Origin: Brevundimonas sp. UBA7635
GTDB taxonomy: Bacteria; Pseudomonadota; Alphaproteobacteria; Caulobacterales; Caulobacteraceae
Assembly: GCA_002483865.1 (NCBI GenBank)
Contig: DLIT01000158.1
Location: 1 to 11,247 of the forward strand
DNA length: 11,247 nucleotides
Reading direction: 5' to 3'
A model generated the notes under the pieces. The model worked only from the letters and a program-made list of their open reading frames with translations, searched no databases and had not been told where the DNA came from. The translations under genes and the position numbers were made by a program. The stretch's first letter is position 1; each line of letters starts with the position of its first letter. Shown piece by piece: positions 1 through 6,637 of this stretch.

Positions 1-12
1 GCGTCCGCTACG

Positions 13-927
13 TCACATGGCCGACGGCGGGGCGAGCGTGCCCATCACCGCGACGACGGCCAGCAGCACGGCCCCGACCAGCGTCTCCGCGACGACGCTG
101 CGTCGGAGCCGCTGGAGCGCCCGCCGTGGGTCTTCGTCGCCCGCCAGTGCCAAGCCCAACGCTGGCGTCAGGCGGAATCGGTTTCCGGCCGCCAAGGCGA
201 GCATCAGGACGAACAATACGAGTTTGGCGATCAGAAGCTGGCCGTAGACGCTGGCTCCCAGATCTCCAACACGCGCGGGGCCGACGAGGAACCAACTGTT
301 CACGAGGCCTGTCAGCGCCAGAAGCCCGACGGCTAAGGTCCCAAGGCCGGCGAAGCCGAGCAGGGCGCCGTGGATCGCCAAATCGTCCGGCGCGGCCCGG
401 CGCAGCAGCAGGAACGTCAAGGCTGCCAAAGCCCCCAGCCACAGAGCGGCGGCCACTGCATGGATGATGTCGGCGATAAGGTGGAGAAGCCCGCCGGCTC
501 CCTCGGTCGCGGCCCCATGGCCGGTCCAGGCGAAGCTAGCGGCCACGATCAATCCGCCCCCTACCATCAGCCCCCAGAGCACTCGCCCAGGCTTCAGAGA
601 GACAAGTGCGACAAGGCTGAAAATTGCTACGACAGCCCGAGCGACCATGGCCATGCCCAAGGTCGTGCTGGTGACCATGAAGGACAGCGAAGCCGGCTTG
701 ACGGCTTCGCTCAACGAACCCGCCATGACGGCTGTCTGGGTCACCAAGGCGGCGAGCGAGCCTAGCGCCACGACGATCGCCGAGATGATCAGCGTGGGCT
801 GCGCCCAGGTCATGTTCAGGCCGTCGGCGCCCCTGTAGCTGTAGAGCAGAAATAGCGGCACGCCGAGCAGGACGACCGCACCGCTGTATTGAAGCCAGCG
901 GAGGGCGATGATCGCGACTTCGAGCAC
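13..927 (-). CDS. copD: CopD family copper resistance/import membrane protein
   Basis: This 304-aa protein is almost entirely hydrophobic. About eight membrane helices can be drawn (roughly residues 4-27, 40-66, 88-113, 117-137, 146-173, 186-213, 228-246 and 280-300), which is the usual topology and size of the CopD/PcoD family. The stretch with HLIADIIHAVAAALWLGAL and the later YGQLLIAKLVLF and AAGNRFRL segments are typical of the CopD domain. Members sit in the inner membrane and are thought to move copper delivered by periplasmic CopC into the cytoplasm; direction and function vary between species. It starts with GTG only 4 nt after the copC stop codon and has no convincing Shine-Dalgarno of its own, so translation is probably coupled to copC. 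The reading frame ends with TGA at the left edge of the window, so it is complete. The family call is firm; the exact transport role is inferred. Confidence 0.9.
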   Translation of the reverse strand: MLEVAIIALRWLQYSGAVVLLGVPLFLLYSYRGADGLNMTWAQPTLIISAIVVALGSLAALVTQTAVMAGSLSEAVKPASLSFMVTSTTLGMAMVARAVVAIFSLVALVSLKPGRVLWGLMVGGGLIVAASFAWTGHGAATEGAGGLLHLIADIIHAVAAALWLGALAALTFLLLRRAAPDDLAIHGALLGFAGLGTLAVGLLALTGLVNSWFLVGPARVGDLGASVYGQLLIAKLVLFVLMLALAAGNRFRLTPALGLALAGDEDPRRALQRLRRSVVAETLVGAVLLAVVAVMGTLAPPSAM

Positions 928-931
928 GGTG

Positions 932-1294
932 TCAGCGCACCGAGAAGGTGTAAGAACCCGTCATCCGGTGGCCGTCGCTCGACGCGATGCGCCAATCGAC
1001 GCGGTAGGCCCCGACTGTGAGCGGCCGGGCGAGTGTACCCGTCAGTGTCTTGCCGTCCTCAGCCACCGAGGTCCGGACCGCGACCTTGTCACCCGCCGCA
1101 TTGACGACGTCGAAGCTGGAAAAGGCGGGAACCGTGCGCTCGCTGAAGGTCAGGCTCACCGTCCGGGTCGCGGCCACGGTGGAGTTGGGCGCCGGCGTCG
1201 CGCTGACCAGTCGGGCGTGGGCGGCCGCCGGTCCAGCGGCGAAGGCCACAACCGCTGCGACGGTGATGAAGGGCGCGGGATTGAAGTTACGCAT
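932..1294 (-). CDS. copC: CopC periplasmic copper-binding protein
   Basis: This is a 120-aa precursor with a Sec-type signal peptide: a hydrophobic core at about residues 9-22 and a likely cleavage after AAA at position 25. The mature protein then begins HARLVSATPAPNS. A free N-terminal histidine (H26) is the first Cu(II) ligand in CopC proteins. The D-x-H pair near the C-terminus (D107, H109, within SSDGHRMTGSYTFSV) supplies the others, so the Cu(II) site looks intact. The only methionine in the mature part is M111, so the methionine-rich Cu(I) site of Pseudomonas syringae CopC is absent. The start was chosen because it gives the signal peptide and has GGAG seven bases upstream. The frame stays open upstream to 1531, but that extension would bury the signal peptide. 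It precedes copD in what looks like a two-gene operon. Role: binds periplasmic Cu(II) and hands it to CopD. Confidence 0.92.
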   Translation of the reverse strand: MRNFNPAPFITVAAVVAFAAGPAAAHARLVSATPAPNSTVAATRTVSLTFSERTVPAFSSFDVVNAAGDKVAVRTSVAEDGKTLTGTLARPLTVGAYRVDWRIASSDGHRMTGSYTFSVR

Positions 1295-1515
1295 ACGCAG
1301 TCTCCAGACATTTGGCCGCTTCCGGCCCCTGTGCTTCTTTACGCGCCGGGTAAGCGCTTCCCTCAAAAATGGATCGCGGCCGATCCAAAGACCGACCGCG
1401 ACACACAGTATCCAATAGAGTAGCCGGCCTGCCGCGATCCTGGAGATCATCGACGACCTCACCATGTGGTCATCCCCTGCGCGACGGATGCCCATCTCGA
1501 CTCGCTGCTGTTCTG

Positions 1516-1834
1516 GGCCAGTCTGGTTCACCCCTTCAGCTCAAACCCCAATGCACGCCCAGCGTGAGCGCAAGGTGACACGCTGGGAGCATGAAGCGGT
1601 GATCGATGCCCTTCAGGCGCGGATGGACCTGACGCCCCGCGCCATGCGGGCCCGCCGAAGCCTGGTTGAACAGCCATTCGGCACAATCAAGGCTTGGATG
1701 GGCCACATCCACTTCCTCACCAAGCGGCTACCCAATGTGAAGACCGAGATCAGCCTCCACATCCTGGCCTACAACATGAAGCGAGTCATGGCGGTGCTGG
1801 AACCAAGCAGATGATGGAGGCGATGCGGGCCTGA
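1516..1834 (+). pseudogene. IS1182-family transposase, C-terminal remnant with two frameshifts
   Basis: The central frame (about 1551-1811) encodes RERKVTRWEHEAVIDALQAR and RRSLVEQPFGTIKAWMGHIH, then FLTKRLPNVKTEISLHILAY. This is the characteristic end of IS1182-group DDE transposases, including the VE-PFGTIK-MG block. Two breaks are visible. Upstream, the LKPQCT motif that normally precedes this region lies in another frame (1540-1557), and a missing base near 1558-1560 would join them. Downstream, the frame drifts after AVLE, whereas restoring one G near 1799 gives GTKQMMEAMRA and a stop at 1832-1834, a typical family ending. The N-terminal two thirds, including most of the catalytic domain, are absent. 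Nothing here could be an active transposase. The left limit is approximate because similarity fades into unrelated sequence. Confidence 0.8.
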
Positions 1835-2072
1835 TGCGGAGCGCTCTGCGGTTATGAACCGAATTTCGCTTAAGGGTAGGGAACGGACCTAGGGGCGCTC
1901 AGGCCTTATCAGGAACTGGAAGGGCCACACCCCTCTCCTGGATCGGCCACACTTCCCAAGGGTCGCGTAGCCAGATTGCTTTCCCGGCCCGCCGTTCGTG
2001 ACAGCGCGCAAAGGGCGGTCGATGAGAAAACCGATGCTGTTGGCGAACGAAAAGGAAAGAAAAGTAGAACTA

Positions 2073-2093
2073 CGTGTGCAAATTTTGCACACG
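2073..2093. promoter_or_regulatory. Perfect 21-bp palindrome, candidate operator
   Basis: Two 10-base arms, CGTGTGCAAA and its exact reverse complement TTTGCACACG, are separated by a single T. Perfect odd-length palindromes of this size are typical binding sites for dimeric helix-turn-helix repressors (LacI or TetR-like) rather than terminators, since the spacer is too short for a hairpin loop and no T-run follows. No intact gene starts within 400 bases downstream, and the nearest real start (the HxlR-type gene) is about 500 bases away. It may be an orphan operator left from lost mobile DNA. The symmetry is directly visible; the function is inferred. Confidence 0.5.
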
Positions 2094-2291
2094 CAGACTC
2101 ACAACCTACTGATTACACGCAACAATCAACACCATCCATCATCGGGGCCACGGACAGCCTATGAGCGTAATCTATCGGCATTCTTGAGCAGGAACAAAAA
2201 GTTGGAAGGCGGGTGGACACTCGATGTGCAATCAATTGCGACGTTTTTTCCAGGTTTTCGACACCTCGGTGCCCCCAGAGCGCACACGACC

Positions 2292-2411
2292 TACTCGATA
2301 CTCCCGTCAGGATCGTGGCAGGTTCAGTTGAGACTTAAGGGTCCCTTTATAGGCGAGACCGTCTTCAAACGCGATGATGCACGGCGGTGCGAGGCTTCCA
2401 CGCCGTCCTGA
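2292..2411 (+). pseudogene. Possible N-terminal remnant of a tyrosine (phage-type) integrase
   Basis: About 38 residues read LPSGSWQVQLRLKG, then ETVFKRDDARRCEAST, before a TGA stop. Many phage and island integrases begin with this arrangement: a small three-stranded arm-binding domain of the form 'SG-W-(V/A)-(Q/R)-(V/I/L)-R-KG ... TF-(R/K)-(K/T)-DA-(R/E)-W'. Here the usual tryptophan after the DDARR block is cysteine. No core-binding or catalytic domain follows (the R-H-R-Y residues are missing), so only a fragment remains. The reading frame stays open upstream to 1998 without family-like sequence. Lying about 450 bases from a dead transposase, it supports a decayed mobile region. The fragment is short and chance similarity cannot be excluded. 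Confidence 0.4.
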
Positions 2412-2597
2412 TCGGCCAAGACTGGCACGTCTGGCGAAACATCGACCTGCAGTCCCGCGCACATCTCATGATCGTATTGGATAACTATTGCGCCCGCTGT
2501 TTGACTGCGATGTGAGGGATGGATAGGTCTGCCAACACAAGCGGAGCGGGCCGCATCTGCGACACGGATACAAGCGCGCATTGGGCCAGATAAAGAT

Positions 2598-3548
2598 TTG
2601 ACTGAACCCGACATCCGATCCCTGATCATGGGCAATCCCGTGGCGCGCGCCTTTGCCATCACCGGCGATGCCTGGACGCAACTGATCATGCGGGAGGCCT
2701 TCTATGGCGTCCGGCGGTTCGGCGTCTGGCGTGAACGTCTGGGCACGCCGCGCAGCGTACTGACCGATCGTCTGCAAAAGCTGGTGGCCGCCGGCCTGCT
2801 GGTCCAGACGCAAATCGCAAAGGGCGCAAGAACGGAATACCGCCTGACCGAAATGGGCCTGGACATGTTCGGCGTCGCCGTGGTGCAGGGCCAGTGGGAG
2901 AAGGTCTGGGCCCGGTCGCCGCTGCAGGAACGCTACGCCATCGCCTTCTTCCATCGCGATACCGGCCGCCGGCTGAAGCCTGCGGTTCTGACCCGCGCGC
3001 ACGGCGTCGAGGTGAAGGCCGACAAGGTCGCCTGGAAGCCCGGCCCGGGCCTGGTCGTCATTCCCCCGCCAACCTCGCGCCGCCGCCGGTCGACCCCGAT
3101 CGAGACCGACCGCCCCATCATCGACCGCTCAACCGAGATCATGGGCGACTACTGGAGCTGGGCGGTGCTGTCCGCGGCCTACTTCCGCCTGCGCCGCTTC
3201 GACGAGATTCACGCCGCCCTGGGCGTGGCGACCAATATCCTGGCCGACCGCCTGAACCGCCTGGTGCTGCACGGCGTGCTGGAAAAGCGGGTCTATCAAA
3301 CCGCGCCGGTACGCTTCGAATACCGGCTGACCGAAGCTGGTCTGGCCCTCTATCCCATCGTCGTGGCCATGCACGGCTGGAGCCAGCGCTGGCTGGTCGA
3401 GGCGGACGAGGCACCGCTGACCCTGATCGACCGCGCCAGCGGCGAGGCCATCACTCCGGTCGTCTGCGATCTGGACAGCGGCGAGCCGATGGACCCGCGT
3501 CGCATCCGCTGGGAAGTCGAAGCCGCGCCCTGCACCGTCGCTCAATAG
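2598..3548 (+). CDS. Tandem HxlR-type winged-helix transcriptional regulator
   Basis: This 316-aa protein is built of two similar halves of about 155 residues. In each half a winged-helix unit of HxlR type is recognisable: PRSVLTDRLQKLVAAGLL with RTEYRLTEMGL (51-88) in the first, and ATNILADRLNRLVLHGVLEK with RFEYRLTEAGL (211-249) in the second. Each is followed by a similar tail (FFHRDTGRRLKPAV near 117-130 and LIDRASGEAITPVV near 276-289). Ordinary HxlR regulators are 100-150 aa and act as dimers, so this looks like a gene duplication and fusion giving a covalent pseudo-dimer. It probably controls the convergent thiolase/oxygenase genes, but no direct evidence exists. The start is uncertain: TTG at 2598 lacks a strong ribosome-binding site, ATG at 2628 is the next choice, and the frame is open upstream to 2505. 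Confidence 0.85.
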   Translation: MTEPDIRSLIMGNPVARAFAITGDAWTQLIMREAFYGVRRFGVWRERLGTPRSVLTDRLQKLVAAGLLVQTQIAKGARTEYRLTEMGLDMFGVAVVQGQWEKVWARSPLQERYAIAFFHRDTGRRLKPAVLTRAHGVEVKADKVAWKPGPGLVVIPPPTSRRRRSTPIETDRPIIDRSTEIMGDYWSWAVLSAAYFRLRRFDEIHAALGVATNILADRLNRLVLHGVLEKRVYQTAPVRFEYRLTEAGLALYPIVVAMHGWSQRWLVEADEAPLTLIDRASGEAITPVVCDLDSGEPMDPRRIRWEVEAAPCTVAQ

Positions 3549-3619
3549 GAAGCCCCCCGCCAAACCGAGGCTGGACGGGCGGTGAGTGATGATCGAAGCG
3601 CCAGGAAGGCTGAATTAGC

Positions 3620-4834
3620 TCAGTCGCGGCCGATCACCAGACTGACAGTCGTGGTGGTCGAGCCGCCGATGTTCAGGGTCTGGACGTTCTTCGCCCCCTC
3701 GACCTGACAGCCGGTCCCTGTCGTCTGGCGGAAGGCGTCCAGCGCCATTCTCACCCCGGTCGCTCCAACCGGGTGACCGCAGCCGATCAGCCCGCCCGAC
3801 GGATTTATCGGCAGCCGCCCGCCGATCTCGATGTCCCCCGCCTCGACCGCCTTCCAGCTCTCCCCGGGTGCTGTCAGGCCCAGATGGTCGATGGCCATGT
3901 ATTCGGTCATGGCGAAACAGTCGTGCGTCTCTACCGCGTCTATCGCTTCCAGCGACAGGCCCGCCCGCGCTCGCGCCTCGTCGAGGGCGCGTTTGACCTG
4001 CGGGAAGACGTAAGATTCACCAAGGCTGGCCTCGACCTTGCGCTGATAGCTGATCGGCCCCGAGCGATGGCCCCAGCCCTTGATGCGCGGCAGGCTTTCC
4101 AGCGGCACGCCGCGTCGCCGGGCGTAGGCCGCCGCGCGCTCGGACGAGGCCAGAACCACCATGGCTGCCCCGTCCGTCACCTGACCGCAATCGCTCTTGC
4201 GCACCCGCCCCTCAATCACCGGATTGGCCTCGTCGTCAGCCGAGAAGCTGGCGTCATTGAAAACGTAGTCGCGCGTCTGGGCTTTGGGGTTCAGCCTGGC
4301 GTTGGCGAAATTGATCTGGGAGATGCGACGCAGGTGCGCCTCGTCGATCCCATAGCGACGATCGTATTCGTCGGTCAGTTCCGAAAAGGCGCGCGGCCAG
4401 ACGTAGCGCGCGTCCTGATACTCATGCCCGACCCAGGCGGCCGCGCCCAGATAGGCGGCCCCCGTCTCGCCCGGTACGTTGCGCATCATTTCCAGCCCCA
4501 GAACGGCGGCGGTCCCGTAACGCCCGGACTCGATGTCCGCCATCGCCGCCAGCAGGGCGATGCTGCCCGAGGCGCAGGCCGCCTCGTGCCGCGAGGTCGG
4601 CAGGCCGTCAAAGGCCGGTTCCGCCATGGCGAAGAAGCCGCCCAGTTGCCCCTGACCCGAGAACAGGTCGCCAACGAAGTTGCCGACATGGCCGACCTCG
4701 ATCTGGTCCGGGGCCATGTCCACGGCGTCGAGGCCGCCGCGCAGGGCCTCGGCGAAGCCGTCGCCGATCTCCAGCCCTTCGCGAGCCCAGTTGCGTTTGA
4801 AGTCGGACTGCCAGCCGCCCAGGATATAGACCAT
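3620..4834 (-). CDS. Thiolase family protein (SCP-x/acetyl-CoA acetyltransferase type)
   Basis: This 404-aa protein has the thiolase fold signatures in order: nucleophilic cysteine C87 in EAACASGS, HDCF with H304, NPSGG at 344-348, and the C-terminal GCGHPVGATG block with C352 and H354. HDCF in place of the NEAF of classical degradative thiolases points to the SCP-2/SCP-x thiolase group, which cleaves or forms 3-ketoacyl-CoA esters. The catalytic residues all appear intact. ATG at 4834 was chosen because AGGGAA lies about seven bases upstream and MVYILGGWQSDF is a usual beginning. The open frame continues to 4897, but that extension overlaps a small ORF that has its own ribosome-binding site. 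The gene follows the oxygenase and the 42-aa ORF on the same strand. A partner DUF35 OB-fold protein, common beside such thiolases, is not seen in the window. The substrate is unknown. Confidence 0.88.
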   Translation of the reverse strand: MVYILGGWQSDFKRNWAREGLEIGDGFAEALRGGLDAVDMAPDQIEVGHVGNFVGDLFSGQGQLGGFFAMAEPAFDGLPTSRHEAACASGSIALLAAMADIESGRYGTAAVLGLEMMRNVPGETGAAYLGAAAWVGHEYQDARYVWPRAFSELTDEYDRRYGIDEAHLRRISQINFANARLNPKAQTRDYVFNDASFSADDEANPVIEGRVRKSDCGQVTDGAAMVVLASSERAAAYARRRGVPLESLPRIKGWGHRSGPISYQRKVEASLGESYVFPQVKRALDEARARAGLSLEAIDAVETHDCFAMTEYMAIDHLGLTAPGESWKAVEAGDIEIGGRLPINPSGGLIGCGHPVGATGVRMALDAFRQTTGTGCQVEGAKNVQTLNIGGSTTTTVSLVIGRD

Positions 4835-4850
4835 CGGATATTTCCCTGTT

Positions 4851-4979
4851 TCAGACGACGATGACGCCAGCCCCGGCAGGCTCAGCGTAGAGGTCATCGA
4901 CCTGGGCCCTGTGGTTGTCGATGACGGCGCGGCGGTTGATCGTCGCCTTGTCCGCCCCTGCCTGCTCCGCCCCTGTCAT
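4851..4979 (-). CDS. Small hypothetical protein, 42 aa
   Basis: An ATG at 4979 is preceded by GGGAGAGCGCG, a strong Shine-Dalgarno at good spacing. The frame runs 42 codons to TGA at 4851-4853, ending 16 bases before the thiolase ATG. The predicted peptide begins MTGAEQAGADKATINRRAV and ends in AEPAGAGVIVV. It has an alanine/glycine-rich head, a charged central helix-like part and a hydrophobic tail too short for a membrane span. I do not recognise a family. It could be a genuine small protein translated ahead of the thiolase, a leader ORF that couples thiolase translation, or the surviving N-terminal piece of a longer enzyme. The position between the oxygenase stop (5047) and the thiolase favours co-transcription. 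The good ribosome-binding site and spacing are the main support. Confidence 0.5.
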   Translation of the reverse strand: MTGAEQAGADKATINRRAVIDNHRAQVDDLYAEPAGAGVIVV

Positions 4980-5046
4980 CGCGCTCTCCCGATCCGCCCC
5001 TCAACAAAGTCTGCCAATGAAAACACGGTGAACGCGCCTTAGCGGA

Positions 5047-6528
5047 TCAAGCCGCCTCGTGCGGCAGGAAGCGACGGTCGGCCCAGCAGGCATGGGTGCC
5101 CGAACTGATCTTGTGCGGCAGAGCGATACGGCAAACCGGCCCCTGGTCGAACCGCTTGCAGTCGATCAACACGCACTCCGACCGGCCCGCGTTCTCATCG
5201 ATGATGAAGCTGACAAGGTAGCCGTCGTCCTCATCCGTGGCACCAATGCGCGGCGCGAAGGGGGCTTCGCTGGCGTAGCGTCCGTCAGGCAGGTTCACCG
5301 TCCAGGACTCGCCGGTCTTCAGATCGTGCTTGATGAAGCCGTTGAACAGGAACCAGCCCGGCTTGGTCGTCGTGCTGTAGGCGTAGCGATAGGGTTGCCC
5401 CGCGTATTGCTGATTGATGGTGCCGAACTCGACCAGGCGGTCGTCCAGCCGTTCTTCCCTGGTCGTGCCGTCCTTCAGGTTAAAGCGCCAGCGGTGCAGC
5501 TTGGGCCTGAAGCTGTTCTCATCGACGAAGGCCATCATGTGGGCGTGCTCGGCGTAGATCTCGGGCAGGTCGCCCAAGGGATCCGGCATCGGCTTTTCCT
5601 GGAAATAGCCGTCCATGATGATCTCGTCTCCTTCCTCATAGGCGTTGAGGAAGTGCAGGACATAGGTCGGTGCGGCCTCGAACCAGCGGATGTCCTTGGT
5701 CTCGCCATAGCGGGGAATGATGGCGAAACGCGACGGCATGTCGGGGCGATAGCGCACCGCGTGATATCCCGCCTTCAGGGCCTTCTCGTCCCAGAACATC
5801 GGAAAATCGTTCAGGATCGTGTAGTTTTCACTGAAGATCATGTCGTGAGGCAGACGCGCGCCCGGCAAGGGGATTGGCGTGTAGTGCGTCCGCCGCCCGT
5901 CCGGCGCGACCACGCCGTAATACATGTAGGGCGCATGCTTGGAATAGTTGAAGAACAGCAACTCGCCGGTTCGCTCATCGACCCGCGCATGGGCCGATAC
6001 CCCATCCAGCGGCACCCAGGACGCCACGCCTTTATCGTCCAGGGTCTGGGGGTCCAGTTGATAGGCCTCGCCGCATTGATAAAAGGTCGCAAGCGCCTTG
6101 CCCGCATGGACCACGACGTCGGTGCTGGCTGAATCCTTGATGCCGCCGTGGGCACCGAAGCCGGGACGCTTCGACACGTTTGGCCCGTCCATCATGCCGC
6201 CCCACAGACTCTCGCCCGCCTGCTGCTCCGCCTGAAAGCAACGGCTCCTCACAAAGCGGTTGCGATAATCGGCCTTGCCATTGCGGAAACTTATCTGGTG
6301 CAGCATCCCATCGGCGTCGAACGGATGGTGGCGGCCCAGCGGCGTGTGCACCTGGTTCTCGGTATTGCGGATGTAGACGCCATCGATATCGACCGGAATC
6401 GTGCCCTCGATCACCTCCAGATCAAAGGCGTTCACCTCCTCATGCTGAGGGGTCCACGGCCCGCTCAGATAGGGGTGATTGCTGGGCTTGAGGGTCGCGA
6501 CGATGGGCGACAACCGCTCGATCTGCAT
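5047..6528 (-). CDS. Carotenoid oxygenase family dioxygenase (carotenoid/stilbene cleavage type)
   Basis: This 493-aa protein is of normal length for the RPE65/carotenoid cleavage oxygenase family, a seven-bladed beta-propeller with a non-haem Fe(II) held by four histidines. All four are identifiable: H180 in VSAHARVD, H228 in LPHDMIF, H292 in YVLHFLNAY and H479 in SSGTHACW. Family blocks GVYIRNTENQ (50-59), HPFDADGMLH (68-77) and the segment around K131 in IKDSASTDVVVH are also present. The enzyme splits a C=C double bond with O2 to two carbonyl products. Bacterial members act on carotenoids, apocarotenoids or phenylpropenes/stilbenes, and the sequence alone does not decide which. There is no signal peptide, so it is cytoplasmic. 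The start is supported by AGGAG seven bases upstream. The gene heads a same-strand run with the 42-aa ORF and thiolase, which suggests processing of the cleavage product. Confidence 0.93.
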   Translation of the reverse strand: MQIERLSPIVATLKPSNHPYLSGPWTPQHEEVNAFDLEVIEGTIPVDIDGVYIRNTENQVHTPLGRHHPFDADGMLHQISFRNGKADYRNRFVRSRCFQAEQQAGESLWGGMMDGPNVSKRPGFGAHGGIKDSASTDVVVHAGKALATFYQCGEAYQLDPQTLDDKGVASWVPLDGVSAHARVDERTGELLFFNYSKHAPYMYYGVVAPDGRRTHYTPIPLPGARLPHDMIFSENYTILNDFPMFWDEKALKAGYHAVRYRPDMPSRFAIIPRYGETKDIRWFEAAPTYVLHFLNAYEEGDEIIMDGYFQEKPMPDPLGDLPEIYAEHAHMMAFVDENSFRPKLHRWRFNLKDGTTREERLDDRLVEFGTINQQYAGQPYRYAYSTTTKPGWFLFNGFIKHDLKTGESWTVNLPDGRYASEAPFAPRIGATDEDDGYLVSFIIDENAGRSECVLIDCKRFDQGPVCRIALPHKISSGTHACWADRRFLPHEAA

Positions 6529-6603
6529 GGCTCGGCTCCTGGCTCGGGAGGAACCCTCGCGCTTTTGGTCTATTTACGCAAGTTGCACGCGCGTCTTTTT
6601 TCA

Positions 6604-6624
6604 AAGCGTTCTAACAAGCGTTCT
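6604..6624. repeat. Tandem 9-bp direct repeat upstream of the oxygenase gene
   Basis: AAGCGTTCT occurs twice, at 6604-6612 and 6616-6624, separated by three bases (12-nt period, close to one helical turn). It lies in the 109-base gap between the fixJ-like stop and the oxygenase start, about 75-95 bases upstream of the oxygenase ATG on that gene's strand. This is where an activator or repressor site would be expected. A run of six T residues (6595-6600) borders it. No convincing -35/-10 pair could be fixed nearby. The repeat is directly visible; a role as a regulator-binding site is inferred. Confidence 0.45.
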
Positions 6625-6637
6625 GCCGAGCATCCGG

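Larger units (their letters stand above)
1835..2597. other. Gene-poor, relatively AT-rich scar region
   Basis: These roughly 760 bases carry no convincing intact gene. Composition by eye is clearly less GC-rich than the flanking genes, most strongly between about 2035 and 2260. The region contains a perfect 21-bp palindrome (2073-2093) and a fragment that reads like the start of a tyrosine integrase (2292-2411). An open frame from 1998 to 2411 on the plus strand exists, but its first two thirds resemble no family I know and have biased, non-coding-like composition. The region lies directly after the transposase remnant, so it is most simply read as decayed, horizontally acquired DNA between the copper genes and the HxlR-type regulator. 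The promoter of the regulator should lie in the last 100 bases; a TTGACT at 2501-2506 is a weak candidate -35 element without a convincing -10. Confidence 0.6.

Noticed and set aside
1998..2291. 137-residue open frame as an intact gene
   Set aside because: Only its last third resembles a protein family; the rest has no recognisable domain and lies in the low-GC scar.
3549..3619. Hairpin between the convergent HxlR and thiolase genes as a terminator
   Set aside because: CCGCC/GGCGG gives only a five-base stem with a long loop and no T-run on either strand.
3773..4864. Long plus-strand open frame opposite the thiolase
   Set aside because: It is a typical high-GC antisense shadow; the minus-strand thiolase carries all catalytic motifs.
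4835..4897. Thiolase N-terminal extension of 21 residues
   Set aside because: The extension is serine-rich and unlike the family, overlaps the 42-aa ORF, and the ATG at 4834 has a good ribosome-binding site.
5059..6132. Long plus-strand open frame opposite the carotenoid oxygenase
   Set aside because: It is antisense to a gene with all four iron histidines and shows no family motif of its own.
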